A DNA stretch of 64,000 nt, taken from NCBI GenBank assembly GCA_051294375.1, contig CM119267.1, positions 20,963,755 to 21,027,754 on the forward strand. Reading direction: 5' to 3'. The DNA is from Paraspadella gotoi. Lineage: Eukaryota; Chaetognatha. The translations under genes and the position numbers were made by a program. The notes beneath the pieces are model-generated. The model ran no database searches. It saw only the letters and a program-made list of their open reading frames with translations, and was not told the origin of the DNA. This document shows positions 1 to 13,746 of the stretch, piece by piece. Numbering within the stretch: the first letter of the stretch is position 1; every line of letters starts with the position of its first letter.

Positions 1-460
1 TTCCATGCAAAACTACTTCTAGATTCCATAAAAACTTTACATCGCTCAATCACACACTTTCCTTAGCCCACACACAAAAATTAACTCTCACACCCTAACA
101 CACCGTAGTCGCAGGATTGGGCCCACGATTATTGGGCCCATCACATAAATTGACGACGCCCATATACGTGTGGTACATTGCACCCACACGTAGCCATGCT
201 GCGCCACATAGCAATATGCACCCATGTATTCCGCCCACGTAAGATTTGCGCCACGCCCCACGCCACCGCCCACGCCCCACGCCAATTAGGATTAATCGAA
301 TAACTTCTATGGGTATAAAATTAGTTAAAAAGATTTTTCATAACTTATTGCCACGCCACGATCTTCCATCGAAACTTCATAACTAGGCTCATCAACCACT
401 TCCCTACCCCACAGACAAAATTTCATTCCAATTCCAACATCCTAAATCACGGAGTAATAA
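1..460. repeat. Possible diverged tandem pair, period about 345 bp
   Basis: 1-105 and 351-455 can be aligned at moderate identity, with shared words such as TTCCAT, CCCACA.ACAAAA and CATCCTAA/CACCCTAA. The first copy is cut by the window edge. No gene is seen in this stretch. Confidence 0.3.
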
Positions 461-3400
461 GATATTTGGTTAACGCGGTGACGAACCGACACCGGGACAG
501 ACAGACAGACAACAGACAGACGGACGTCACGCGCCACGGACATCGTTTTTTTGGCTTAATTTATCATAATTTGATGTTTCTTATGAAAATAATGATTTAC
601 CAACTTTGGCTGGTGGTACCAGAGTCGGACCGACAAAGGTGGATGCTATAGAGTCGGGAACTGGCTGACAAGCAGGATCCGACTAAAAATTAAGTATTAT
701 ATTAGACTGCATTATATTATGAATATTCATGAATGACTATCTGAAAACTTGCCAACAAAAAAAAATTATGGCTATCCCGCATTTAATGCGAAAATTAAAA
801 ATGATGTTCCAAAAACACCGCCCTCAACGTCACAAAGACTCGTTTGTTACCCGATCGCTGGCACATCTGGCGAGAGTTGAACTTTGTGCGGGCCAGCGCT
901 AACATTTCTTCCGCTCGGTCTTCCCAGTGCAGCCCAGAGGGGCAGGGAATGGCCGAGCCATCAATTTTCCCCCCCGCGACACTGGAAGAAACACGTGCAG
1001 TTCTTCGGCGGTCCGGGGCGTACTCTTTTCCGATACAGGGAGGTCTCTCGTCACCGATTGATTGCGGACCCTAACGTAGGCCGTTTGGGAAATTGACAGT
1101 CCAACAATTAAGTTCACATAACGGGACTTTCTCGTTCAGCTTCCCACAAAAAATACCGTGCGTTAACTTTAAGCAAACGAATTCATTCTATTCTCTTTCT
1201 TTTGCCTTCTTATTATCAAGGAGCTGTACTTTTGTCAGGTGTAAGTGATGGGTTGTTGGTCGCTCGAGAAACGAAGGTTGTTGCTTCCGGCCTTGGATCT
1301 CATAAACGCGCCGAACATCCGCAGGCGACGCACGCCAGAAGGCCGCACAGGACCGGACTCGATGGAGACGAGAGAGACGACGAGACGAGAGTGAGTGAGA
1401 GAGAGAGAGAAGAGAGAAGAGAGAGAGAGAGAGAAAAACAGGAAGACATTAAGGCAATGGTTTCAGGGGATGGAAAGAAAAATATAAGAGAAGCGAAAGA
1501 AAAAGAGATGGAATGACAAATATGATGAGAGGGAGAATGGAAACAGATATGACGAAATAAGCATATTATTCCCACCAATTGAGAAAAATGGCTAAGTTAT
1601 CATTCAAGTTGATATTTCGGACAACACGTTTCTCAATGAGACTGTATGTACTAATCTCCTTTTTTATTGTACCATATAAATTTTATGTATGTATGATAGC
1701 TGAAAGTGGGCGTAACCACCAAACGTAATATAAGTTATATTATACTGGTTATCTATATGGGTATTATATCAGTGGTTATTCCTTTTTAAAACAAGTATAC
1801 GGACTTTCAAGGAGGTCACTCACCCGCGAGGATGGCAAACAAACCAAACTCGTGTCGCAAACATTTTTTCTACTTAATTTATCATTTTCTATCGGCCACA
1901 AGAACGGACTTGAAAATTTGAGAGGAAAAAAAACACGAAGGAAACTAATCGAGCGCGATCGAAAATTTAATATGCGTTATTTCAAAAAAAAAAAAAGGGA
2001 AATCGAAACTAAGAAAACAATGAGGCGTGGATTTCGGATCATATACCTCACCCCGTCAAAGAGGAAGAGGGGGAGGAAAAGAAACAAGTCACTGCAGTCC
2101 GTTGACGACGACGGCGACGAAGAAAGACAAGACGACGACAAGGCCGAAGTAACGGTCTTAACCGGAAAAAAATCGGCCCAAAAATCAAATTAAGTTTTGC
2201 TTCTAAACTCGACTAGGATGAGGTGAGGACCGGGAAACCCCCCACGCCTAAGGGATGAATTGGGGCGAATTTAGTGCTGGGATTTCGACGGAATTCGTGG
2301 ATGGTTTTTTTAGAAGCGAAGCCTTTCATTTCTTTGAGTTGGGGACCGAATTAACTACCCACAATTTAACCCATTAAAATTTAAAAAGGTAGAAAAGAAA
2401 GTCGGCGAAAAAGACCGCTTAGTAAAAAAAATAAGGAGGCATTGTATCGTGAGACATGCTAGAGATGCCCAGTGTGTGAGCATCTCGCGCACATCTGGCG
2501 CTCAGTGGTTTGGACCTGCAGAGGCACCACCCATGTCACTGCTTCGAGTTTATTGTTCACTCAACAACACTTAACGCAGCGTGACTACGAAGAAGTACCG
2601 AAGGGATTGAAACCGGAACTTCACGGTAGGTGGCCAATGGGACGATCTGTCTTTCACTAAATCATACGCGGAGGGAATCTTAGGATTCCGTCATAGAGCT
2701 AAGTATAGAAGAAAGAAAAATGAACGAAAGAAAATAAGGAAGGAAAAGGAAGAAAAGAAGTGAAAGAGAAAAACAAGAGTAGTAGAACAAAAAGGTTTAG
2801 ATGAAAAACAATAGGAAATTAACGAAACATTAACAAAACAGGTACGAAAAATGAGAACGTACTTCTTCTTCTAACATTTTTTAGCTTTTAAAAATTGGAC
2901 CGGAACATATTCTAATTTGCCTCATGAATTTTCATTCCAAAAAAACAAAAAAAAACAAAGGAAAATTCATTCGACTCGAGTCGCGGCTCGCTTCCGAAAA
3001 GAGGTATAATCCTGTGACATCCTCTTCAGCGGCCTCGGTAGTGATGACATTCTTCTTCACGAATGTTCACAGGCGCATGATTCTCACTGCCGACTCCAGA
3101 ATCCCCGATTTACCCTTTTTCGCCGATATCTTGGTATAAGGAAATATTCGTACTGTCCTTATTTATACAGACGATGGCGCTAATTGGCGACAAAGGCCTC
3201 CATTCCTCTTGCAGTCAATATTCTTTGTGTAATTTCTTAAATTTTCTTGTTACTATTTCTAAAATTTTTCTTAAAAAGTAACATTAACTTTGCCATTATA
3301 TTTTATGAAATCTGGTACAACCAAAATTAAAAAATTACCCACAAGAATTTAATAGATAAAGGCTATCTTGCCCCTGAGCCTTGTGATAGCCAGATCACTG

Positions 3401-6300
3401 CTTTCAACAAGACGTCTCTTAATTCTATTTATTTTATTTTATTTTTTGGAAGTAACTTTCCGTTACTGCATTTCTATAATTAAATATTTTTAAAAGCGAA
3501 CAATAACCTATTATAAAACTTTTGTCAACCGACAACCTATTGATTTTTTCTCGCCAAAAAAGGTAATCGAAAGAAGATTTTAGTGATAGTCCGGTTGTTT
3601 TCATCTCGCCTCGTACCCGAGCCCTCTCGGAAGAATACGGCGCGCAATTCAACCCACAACTTAAGAGGTGGCCAAATCTCGTCATTCACATCTGTCAAAT
3701 GGAATCTTGAATAGATTTTTCTGGTGCGTGAGTCGATGGCCGAGCGGGGCCGACCTCGGTATGGCTGAGAGGAGAGTGGCGACCCGACGATGGCGCGTAA
3801 AGGAGGTGACGCAAAGACCGAACTTCGCCTTTTTGTAAATCCGTCCTCGTTAAAATTTTTACTCAGATTACAATCGTAATTCTTCCCCTTAAACCCATTG
3901 TAAAAGAAAGAGACGTCTTCGATCCGATCACTGTCCTGTCGGCGGAGGACGAGCGAAAAAAAAAGAACGTTCCCTTTGTTTCTACTGCTTACTTTTTATC
4001 TTTAAGATGTCCACGTCGCAAGTGTCTATTACGTTTCCCCCACTTGAAAAAAAACCAATCAGGAAATCGCCAAAAATAATATAGGAATTTATCGAAAAAG
4101 AAGCAATCTATGCTATCTCTCTTTAATCATTTCCTGAAAAGTTCTTTCGTTGTGGCTGAGAAGGTACGTGAGCGTCGTCCGGCCGGGTCATGCTTGCGGA
4201 AGGAAGAAACTGACACTAAAGACCACGAGTCGACGTAATAAATACTGCCATTTATTCTACAATCTTCAGATCATTTCACACAGAGTGTTGAATGCCGACG
4301 GCCAGAAGCACGAGTTGTCTCTCACTCATTCACGGTTTTATGGTTGTGGTTGTCATGCGCCGGGGGGAGAAGACGATGACTCGGAACGTCTTTGCCTAAT
4401 CCATGGTTAAGACGAACATCAAAGGATGCTTTTGCTTTTGGTAAAGAGAGTTGAGGTTCATTTAGTCAAGCAAATCAGTCCAACATAAATCAAATCAAAG
4501 ACGAAATCAATCAAATTCAAGGAAATCATTCAGTTCCGACAAATATAATCTTTAAGAATAAGTAACCACTTTAAAATTCAGAGTCGTTTTCTGTATTCAA
4601 GAAATATATCTGACTGGGAATTTGAGCCAAAAACGAATAAGGGGATAAATAATTCTGCATCCAATCTCCCCGGACGATCGGTGCACCTCGGTCAAACAAA
4701 CGTTCTTCAATGCTAAATTATTTCTTTTTGGTGGTTTGACGAAGATTCTCACTCGGCTTCCAAAAGCGGCACCTCACGTCTTTGGTGTCAGACTTTACCG
4801 GTGAGCATTGGAGCTTGGCTTCTAACAACCACAAAAATGGTATTTCCATGTTTTTTTTTTTCCTCAACGAATTTAGCCTCAAACAAAGTCAAAAGCTGTT
4901 ATGGTTACAACTGTATTTCGCCGCTTACATATATATAAACAGCAATATGCTCTGACAACCAAACATACAGGTCAATTTTTTTTTTCTTCCGAGGGCGAAC
5001 CATTTTTCTTTCTTGTTATGAAAAAAAAATTTTTTAGATAAAAAGTTTAAACAAACGCACCCCCAAAATGATTTTAAAGGTCAATATAGGAATTTGAATC
5101 GTTTTTTAAAAAAGATGAAGAAAGATCAAAAGCGTATTCTGTATTTCGCTAACAATTATACAAGAGATATCGGGGAAAACAAATGAAAAAACGCAACAGT
5201 CAATTGAAAGGATTCATCATTCCTGTGCGAAGTTTTGGTCTGAACTGTTGCCCGCCTGGTTTTTTTTCTTAGAGCTTTCAGGCAGTAAAATAATATGACC
5301 AGTTTTGGGTTATGGAAAAAGAGAAGCACGGTTAAACGAATAAAATGGAATTGAATAAAAAACATCTCACTTTTAGGCGCTTTGCTTACGGATTAGTAAT
5401 AGAACAAACTAAATAAAAGCAGGAATAGCACAGTCAAAGTTGATCTACCAGTTCCTGTGCAAAAAACAAGAAGCACACTCTTCCACAACTCTTCACTCTT
5501 ACAGTAGCGCTCGTTTTTACACACATAAAGAAAAATTATGAATGATATAATGTAGATTTCTCGGAAACTGCGGAAAACCATTGAAATTGTACAACGTGTA
5601 AGTGATACAACAGTACTATGTGTAGAGTTGGAAAAGAAACATCAGGTCAAAGGATTCCAAGAGCACACTATAGCTCTCTGCAAACCCAAGTGAGTCAAAC
5701 AAATAATTTTGTCGACATTTGAGTCGCTTCAAAAAACAATTCTGCACAGCATGCATGCCGCAAAAACCAGAAGGATACTTTTTGGCCTTACATTTATCGG
5801 CTCATTGTATTATGTATTTTTAAAAAAAAATCTATAAAAAATAAGGACTTTATAACGGAAATCATATGTCATTCCAGAGCTACAGCTGTAACTGCAGCTT
5901 TATTACTCTTTAAAAATCAACTGCTTGCCTGTAACGGAATATTCCATGGATTAACCAAATTTATACCCCAATAGTTCCTTTTCCAAAAAAATATTATTCA
6001 CTTATAACCTATCTTTTCATTTTAATAGGACTAACTTAATTAATTTATGAGTTTTTAACAGCAGTAATAAGCTACATCAACGAGAGTAGTCAAATCTTTT
6101 AATTTACTAATAAGAATAACACACACATAAAAATTTCAATTTCTAATAATTGACTATAAATATATGAAGAGTTGAAGATAAGTCCAATCTGAGTGATGAG
6201 CATTTATACCAATCAAAATAGCTAAATTATTATCACAATGATGAACGAAAGAAGAGCGAATCTGACTGAGATAACAAAAAAAGTAATAGCAAAGAGACAG
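461..6300. other. AT-rich DNA, no gene recognised
   Basis: Holds a short (GACA)n run (495-526), a (GA)n patch (1388-1436) and many A or T tracts. Open frames here are short and biased to Lys/Arg or Phe/Ser, as expected from composition. I see no splice-flanked exon, RNA gene or complete mobile element. Confidence 0.5.
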
Positions 6301-6329
6301 AGGAAATAGAAAAGAGAAGAAATAGAGAA

Positions 6330-6612
6330 AGAATAAAGAGAGAGAGAGAGAGATTTAGATAGAGAGCAGAGACAAGAGCATAAGATAGAAGATAGATAGC
6401 ATAGACTAGATCAGATAGATAGATAGATCAGATAGACTAGCAGAGAGAGAACATACGTGAAAAGAGATAAAGAGAGCAGAGAGAAGAATTAATACGAGGA
6501 GAGAGAGGAGAGAGAGAGATGATCGACGATGAGAGAGAGAGATCTTAGAGAGACCGAGAGAGAGGAGAGAGAGATGAGAGAGAGAAAGAGAGAGAGAGGA
6601 GAGAGAGAGAAC
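6330..6612 (+). repeat. Degenerate (GA)n/(GATA)n tract
   Basis: Nearly 280 bp of GAGA and GATA words with frequent single-base interruptions. The irregular interruptions resemble an uncorrected long-read insertion pattern as much as a decayed repeat. Confidence 0.8.
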
Positions 6613-6649
6613 ACAGGAAGAGCGGGAGTTTAACTAGAGGTCTCCCATA

Positions 6650-9600
6650 TACAAGTTTCTCTCAGTGCAGCCCTCAACAGTGGGTCATTTCGAAGGCAGA
6701 AACCCGCCTCTTGTTCCCCAGGGACACGAGCCTTCCAGTTTGTCGGGGAACAATCGAAAGTGGCTCCAGCGGCTCCAAATGACCGGCATCTGCTCCGTGA
6801 CCGTAACGGCGGTGGGAGCAGCTATATACATATACGTGAATGGCGGCTTCGGGGTCGGCAGTACCGGCTCCAGTAGCGAGGAGGTCACTTCTTTGACCTG
6901 GAGTGGCATTAGACATACGGGCAATAAACGTTTATGAAAATTTTTACGCAAATTAACACTTTCTGAGTAATGGGTTTATAAGAAAGCAAAAGGTAAAAAA
7001 CCACGAGGAGAGGCATGACTTCTTTTCGCAAAGTGGATTACGATCAGTCAACCGACAACAACGACAACCGACAACAACGACTAACCTTATCTCACGCATG
7101 TCTTCGCCCTGCTGAGATCCGCGCATATTCTGCGTCCCACCCGGGCCCAGCATGCGTCCGCCCACCAACGCCGACCGAATCGTATGCACGTCGCCCTCGT
7201 GCTGCCGCCCGTCGGCAAACTTACGCGCGTGTGCGGCATTGCCAGCCCGGAACGCGGATCTCTGTGTCGCGATGTCCCGCCAAAGATCTGGTTGAGGTTT
7301 AGATCCGATCATCACTCGACTTTACCGCATAAGATTTCACCCCCAACATTTTAACGTCCTTGGGACGCTTCGCGTTTCATAATCAATTCACGCGTTTATC
7401 AACTACCGAACTTAACAACTCGCATAAACTGGAAATAAGTTATCTTTCATCTTAAATTCTGTTCTGATCTGATTTGTTAAATTCTTGTTCTCCATGTATG
7501 TACAACTACTGTCAATTCCAACTTAAATGATGTTATACCATTGAATTTCACATTCACAACACTGCACAGACTTCCACTCTTTCCATCCTCCTCCTACTTC
7601 AGTACCACCCTACCTTTATTGATTTCCGCCGACCGACGATGACGTAATTCGTCGTCAAACGTGCGAGTTTGCAGAGTGAACCGTTTAGATCGCGGTGCGA
7701 CGTCGTGTTTCTCTGACGACGGCGGCGCCACGCCCTCCGCGTCCTCCATCCGTACGTCCCGCTTGCTTCGTCGGACGGATCTGCGTTTCGCCCAGACAAA
7801 ACGAACATCCAGGTAGTCGAGTTGGCGGCGCGAGGCGTCGGACGCCGGACTCGGGATGGAACGGACGCGGATCTTACGGTACCTGCGAGATGTTGGGGCT
7901 TTTTGTCTGTTTTTTTGTTTTTAATTGCGACTTTTTCATTTGAAATTAGGCCTATTAGCTGACAAAAAATAGCATCTAATTCGTTTTTTTTATGTTTTAA
8001 CAGTTATTGAACATTGATAGTGACGTTGAGTCATGATGCGTAGGTAAGGATTCCCTGTCCCCCTCGTATTTACATGGCTTCTCATGTGCCCTTATTCCTC
8101 TGCCAGCATAAATTCTCCTGAATGGCCGGGCATCATTTTGGATTTCCTTCGGGGAAACATCGGGAATGACGACGTAGGCGACCGGAATCTTTCGCCGGCC
8201 AAGATTCTTTCGTTGGAAATCTTCTCGCGATCTCCATGGGGGACTGGTGGTTGGCCTTGACCGAAAGTACGTTCGGTTAACAGTACAGTTTTTTATTTTA
8301 AATCGCTATTTAAACAGTTAAAATTTTCTATCAATTTTTATATTACATTATTATCCTGTTCATCTCCCCGACATCTAAATATAAGTTTTTCCCTTTTTAC
8401 CTTTTTGGGAGGAACCAATTAGACTTCAAAGTTCACACTACATCTTTAAACATGTTTTGATGTTCACTTGTTTCAGATTTCCCGCTTGATGCGGTCTTGT
8501 TCACTTTTTCTCTTTTTCCTTCATCTGATCCGCCACCTGCCGCCTCTTGGTCGATTCTTGCCAAGCGAAGGCGGAGCAGGATTCCAAGAAGTAATTGATT
8601 CTCGATGTAGATGAAGGCATTCGGCCGTTACGGAATCGCCGCCGACGCTAGGCATGGAAAGATGCTGTGCTTCGCCCAATCAGGTTCCTGCTTGCTTCAA
8701 AATCAAATGGAAAAAACAATTTGGACTTCTGTTTCTTTTTTTGACGTCGTTCATTGCTGTTCGCTTCCGAGCTAACCAGTTCTTCTTCTTTAATACCGTA
8801 ATTGAATCGCTTGAATGATCTGACCGACTGGTGCTGCATCCTGTTTTCGCTCTGTTCGAGATGCCGAAATGACGCGAATCGAGCTTAATGTGATGGATGC
8901 GAAAGAGTTGAACAGTTCAGAGTTCATCGTCGGATCGACTCTCAGGGTCCGCGGAATCGGAGTTCGATCGAACTCTGTCTTCCTGTCAAAGGGTTATGAG
9001 ACCGCGTCGCCTGCTCTTCATGTCGCTCATGCCGCGGTCCAGGCGTCCTTGAAATTCCTTGCAGTACTGGAGCTGCCTGCGGTTGCATCGCGAGCGTCAA
9101 CGTCGGCCGTCCAACGGCCAATCAACAGCCGTCCAACGTCAACCGTTATCGGACACCAGAGACTCCCCGAGAACTCTAATCAGCCACTCTCGCAACGCCC
9201 GACTTGAACAAAAAGCGAAACTTTTAAGCTAACCAAATCATTGGCCTCCTACTACGATTTTATAGACCAAGAATTTAACTCCACTCATACCGTTCATTCA
9301 CGCGGCCATTGGCCCCCGTGGGGAGGCAAGTCGACTTCGCAAACGCTCCACGTACACAATAAGCCGTGCCGGGGTTCTAGCCCGGGTGCATCGTGTGTTC
9401 CTCTAGAGCAGTTAAGAGGGGCGGGCGCTTAAGCCCGCCTTTGCTATGTAACATTTGTGTTACAGCCTTGTTCGAAAGCTCAAGGGACCTGCTGTAATAT
9501 TGGAACGGTTCTGCACTAACACAATAACTCACATAAAATTATTACTCATCTTCATGTGTAAATTCTTCGTTGCACATTTAACGTGGTTCGCCCGACTGAC

Positions 9601-10850
9601 AATGACCCCTGCATGCGCCCCGACGCCCTCGAACATCTTTCGCGTGCGTGACCCGTTCGTGCCAGGCTGACGCTGACCACGTCTGTCGCCGTCGCCCGGG
9701 GCCAGCCGATTGCTGTTAGAAGTCGCCCGACTATGCGTATCGTCGCCAGCGTGGAGAAAGAGCGGGAACTCGCGGGTGAATATACGTACACGGCCCGTCC
9801 GTTTATATTCGGACGACCTCCGAGCGAACGCCAACGACCCTTAAACGCTCGTCCGCCCTTCGAAATTAGATTAAGGTAAGACAAATTAGGAATCAAACCA
9901 GCAGAGGTTAAGGCGGACGCAAATTTCTGCTTCGACTATCCCCGGCGCGTCTGGAGGATGACCGTGCTTCTGATGATGCGGTAGCAGTGTTTGGGTCGAA
10001 GTTCCTCGCCCAGGAGGACTCTTGATGCCCATTGTTGTTCCCTTGTCCCAGTAACCGAGAGGTGACGGAAGCCTTCGGACGTCGGAATCTTGGAAAAAAA
10101 GTCCGCAAGGTCCTCTTCGTCGTGGCGTGTTCATAGAGGCCGCCTGGGAGAAATAGAAGAACCGAATGGTGAGTCCATGAGATTATTTTCTACCATGTTA
10201 CTTGGTTCTATGTATTATTAAATACTGCGACCCCGAAGATTCCAACGACTAATTAATGAATTATGATCGGACCGTCTGCGAGGCTCTTACCGGCCTTCTT
10301 ATTTGACATTGGATCTAATTTGACTAGTGGGTTAGATGCCTTCCATTTTTACAAAGTTATCAGATCGAAGAAAGACCCTGCATAGCCTTAATCATTTGTT
10401 CTTTTTTTCTCGTCCAATTCAACCACCAATTCTCTCCTCCTTCAAGCTCCAAGTCCACAAACCTGCCGCGGCTGTCTACTACTTTGTACTTCGTTTGGGT
10501 CGTTCCTGGCGTTAACGCTACCTTCTCTCCTCCCAAACGACGACTCGAGACCCTTGACACCCTTCCTACGGGCCTTTCGCACGAAGGAGTTGACCCGACT
10601 TTGGATTCCGCGACACGGCTGTCGTCACTCGTACGGCCGTTCCTGCCGAACCCAAGGCCTCGATGTTGGTGCGAGGCACGCTCCAGCCTGGAGAAGTCGT
10701 TGGAGTGGATACATGGGATAAGCGAAATCCGTTCGGTCCTAATCGCTTTTTTGAAAAAAAAAATTGTTGTCCGGGGCAAGCCATTAGTGAATGTTGATTG
10801 CCCTCAGGGCATTTTCGCTGTTAAATCTTATGATTACTCTGTCAGAAACT
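6650..10850. other. Chain of GC-rich islands, unassigned
   Basis: Islands at about 6665-6937, 7015-7310, 7640-7870, 8031-8275, 8870-9210, 9590-9860, 9905-10130 and 10480-10740 are clearly richer in G+C than the AT-rich spacers. Overlapping open frames of 60-140 codons occur on both strands, as expected for GC-rich DNA. None contains a motif I can name. The 7000-7315 minus frame and the 9680-9900 plus frame are the longest that are not repetitive. I see no consistent series of splice sites joining the islands. They may be exons, a degraded transposon, or simple composition effects. Confidence 0.3.
7997..8278 (-). other. Open frame without start codon, possible exon
   Basis: About 94 codons stay open on the minus strand, ending at TAA (7997-7999). 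The composition is balanced and not repeat-derived, for example IPVAYVVIPDVSPKEIQND and GRGIRAHEKPCKYEGDRE. There is no ATG near the beginning, and I could not place an acceptor with confidence; a weak AACCACCAG lies inside the frame. I do not recognise the sequence. It sits in a chain of GC-richer islands (6650-10850), several with minus-strand open frames, so a multi-exon minus-strand gene or an old transposon are both possible. Confidence 0.2.
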
Positions 10851-11374
10851 ATGTGACGACGGACAGAAGGCGCTTTAACCGGCTTTCGAACTCAGGGTAT
10901 CGCGATATGGGAAGATTACAAGCGCCACACTCTATTTCTTCCCCTCTTCCCTCGCTCCCATCCCCCCTCACCCCACCTCCCTTCTGTCTTCCCTCTCCTC
11001 CTCCCCCTCGCATCCCCCTATCTTCTCTCCTCTTTTCCAAAATTCCGAATTATTTCACTCATCTGGATTCCCGTCATTGGTTTAATCGCCTCCCGTCGCG
11101 CTACAGAAGAAGGGATCAGTTTGTCGTCCGCTCCGGTCCTCCGTCCGTTCCGTTTGTCGTCGTTGTCGTGCCGTCCGCTCGTCGTCGGAACTAATGGCTT
11201 CGCGTTGTTTTTGTACATTTTTTTTTGCTTTTTTTTAACTCCCGGTTTGTTTACCTCCCGTGTTATATAATTAATGTTTACGAGATTCAGACGGTTTTTT
11301 TACTTTCACGCGGGTCTAATTTTTGTTTTTTCGTAACATATTTAATCTCNNNNNNNNNNNNNNNNNNNNNNNNN

Positions 11375-12540
11375 GAGAAGAGAAGAGAAGAGAAGAGAAG
11401 AAAAGAAAAAAAAGGAGAAAAGACAAAAAAGAAAGTGGAAAAAAGGAAAAGAAAAGAAAAGAAAAGAAAAGAAAAGNNNNNNNNNNNNNNNNNNNNNNNN
11501 NNNNNNNNNNNNNNNNNNNNNNNNNNNNNNNNNNNNNNNNNNNNNNNNNNNNNNNNNNNNNNNNNNNNNNNNNNNNNNNNNNNNNNNNNNNNNNNNNNNN
11601 NNNNNNNNNNNNNNNNNNNNNNNNNNNNNNNNNNNNNNNNNNNNNNNNNNNNNNNNNNNNNNNNNNNNNNNNNNNNNNNNNNNNNNNNNNNNNNNNNNNN
11701 NNNNNNNNNNNGAAGAGAAGAGAAGAGAAGATAAAAGAAGAGAAAAGAAGAAAAGAAAAGAGGAGAATTAAGGAACTGGAGAGAAGAAAGAAGAGTAAAG
11801 GCAGGAGAACTAAATAAATAAAAAAATACTATTTAGTAGGTTATTTGAAAGAAGTAATCATTTCGAAGGCCACCGTTTCAATGATACGATGAAAGGAGCG
11901 AAAAATAGGGAATTAGGAAAAGAAGGTAGAAAATAAAGGATAAAGATGCGGTCGATAGGAAAGGAATGAGTAATTTCGGAAAAAAAGAAGAAAAGGAAGG
12001 CAAAAAAAGGAGACGAGCCTCAGAGGAAGCGTGAGAAAGTGAAGGAACGAAACGGAGAGAAAAAAAGTAAAGAAAAAAAAGGAAAAGGGGGGGAAAATGA
12101 AAAGGAGATCCGAGAAGATGAAACGAGAAAGAAGAATAAAAAAGAAAAGAAAGAAAGAAGATCGAATTTCTGGGAAAAGGATGAGAACAAATAAACAAGA
12201 AAAGAAAAAAAAAGAAAAAAAGGGGAAAAAAACAAAAGGAAACGAAAATATAAACGGAAAGGAATCTAAGTAAAAAAAGTTTAAAAAAAAATAAATCGAA
12301 AAACTGCAGGAGAGAAGACGAAAGATGGGAGAGCGACGACCGAGAGAGAGAGAGAGAGAGAGAGAGATGATGGAGAGAGAGAGAGAGGAGAGAGGATGAA
12401 AGAATGATTGAATGAAATAAGAAGTTAAATAGAAAGGAGTGTAAGGATAGAAAGGAAGAAAAAACATAAAAGAGAAATAGAAAACACAGAAAGAGAGAAG
12501 ATAGAAAGAAAGAAAGAGAAGAAAAAGGAGGGTGTTAAAT
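11375..12540 (+). repeat. Purine-rich strand with (GAAAA)n and (GA)n, two gaps nearby
   Basis: Almost all bases on the plus strand are A or G, with (GAAAA)n/(AGAAG)n around the gap 11477-11711 and (GA)n at 12342-12368. Long open frames on the minus strand are Phe/Ser/Leu-only translations of this bias and are not genes. Confidence 0.8.
11477..11711. other. Assembly gap (235 N)
   Basis: Unknown bases flanked on both sides by AGAAG-type repeat. A second gap of 25 N precedes it at 11350-11374. Confidence 0.99.
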
Positions 12541-12825
12541 CTTATTATGCTTCCCTCCTGCCTAAAGCATGTCGCCCCATCCCGCAACTTCCGTCCGCCA
12601 TTGTTTACATATCGCCTTCCCAATCTCGCAATCCAGCGCCAGATCTTTGAAAAGACATCCTCAGCTCTCCCACAACATTCGTGTGCGCCCATATTTTTGG
12701 GTCTTCAGAACGTTACCCAAACTTACCCGACCTTCTTCTAACCTGACCTTTTTTGTTCTCCTCGGGACAGCTTTCCATCTCCGCTCTCTGAAAACCTTTC
12801 AAAAAAAAGAAAACCGCTTGTCATT

Positions 12826-12900
12826 GATAGACTGTCATTGCATAGATGTCACTTGATAAAGATGTCATTGGATAGATGTCTTTGATAGATGTCTTAGCCA
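12826..12900 (+). repeat. Minisatellite, GATAGATGTC-type units
   Basis: About five imperfect units of 14-19 bp built on GATAGATGTCATTG. Confidence 0.7.
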
Positions 12901-12944
12901 ACTCGCGAAATTTAGTCCGGCGAAAGGCCGACCGCCCCGTCGGA

Positions 12945-12948
<4 letters not shown>

Positions 12949-13011
<63 letters not shown>

Positions 13012-13040
13012 TCTCTCTCTCTCTCTTCTCTCTCTCTTTT
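12949..13040 (+). repeat. (CT)n microsatellite
   Basis: Pure then interrupted CT repeat on the plus strand. The sequence after it (13041-13320) is AT-rich with nothing recognised. Confidence 0.95.
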
Positions 13041-13334
13041 GATCTATAGAACTTTCATGACATCAGACTCGCATCCAGGCGTTTCATGCTGGCGTTTTTC
13101 TCGCGACCTGTCTTCCAACGACTGTTCAATGATACGTTAACGACGAAAAAGACAACTCCGACATAGTTGTTTCTCATTTGCTTTGAGTTTTTAGTAAAAA
13201 AAACGACTGTAAATTATTGATGAGGCAACCAATAAATACTAAAAAATATTGCCGTTGATTTAATGAAAACTTTCTTGTCCATTTGACTTCTGATCTTTGT
13301 TATTAGGAAAATGTAACAATGTATATTCTCCGAA

Positions 13335-13503
13335 AAATAGAATTAAAATGGAATAGAATGAAGAAATAGATATATAAAAGAAGTAGAATAGATGAATAGA
13401 AATATATTAGAAAGAATAGAATAGATAGAATTAGAATAAGATAATAGAATGTACAACAGCAAACTAGAATAGTATATAGTAGAATATGAAAGAATAGTAT
13501 TGT
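13335..13503 (+). repeat. Degenerate AGAATA-type minisatellite
   Basis: Repeated words TAGAATAG and AGAATAGA in tandem with variable spacing. Confidence 0.65.
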
Positions 13504-13746
13504 AGTCACGTACACTTGAAAGAAAACCAAACACAACAACCAACAACAGCCCACGAACGGCGCATTGACAAGCGCCCCGCCCCCCAAAAAAAAACCCGCG
13601 AGACATCGCTACGACGACCAGAAAAACCTTTCCTTCCTTCTGTCCCGCCCATTTCTCGATTTCGCACCTTTGCCCGCGAGATTGGCAGTTTGGGGAATAA
13701 GAAAAGAAGGCCTTTTAAGGGGAGAACAAAATGGCACTCCTACCCT

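Noticed and set aside
9420-9445. Rho-independent terminator
   Set aside because: The hairpin is followed by only a short T run and the host is a eukaryote.
10484-11194. 236-residue plus-strand frame
   Set aside because: Different parts look coding in different frames and the last third is a translated C/T-rich tract; there is no recognisable domain or splice support.
11913-12692. 259-residue minus-strand frame with many Phe and Leu, resembling a membrane protein
   Set aside because: It comes from an A/G-rich plus strand; hydrophobicity is a by-product of TTT/TTC/CTC codons. The frame at 27298-28107 is the same and crosses a gap.
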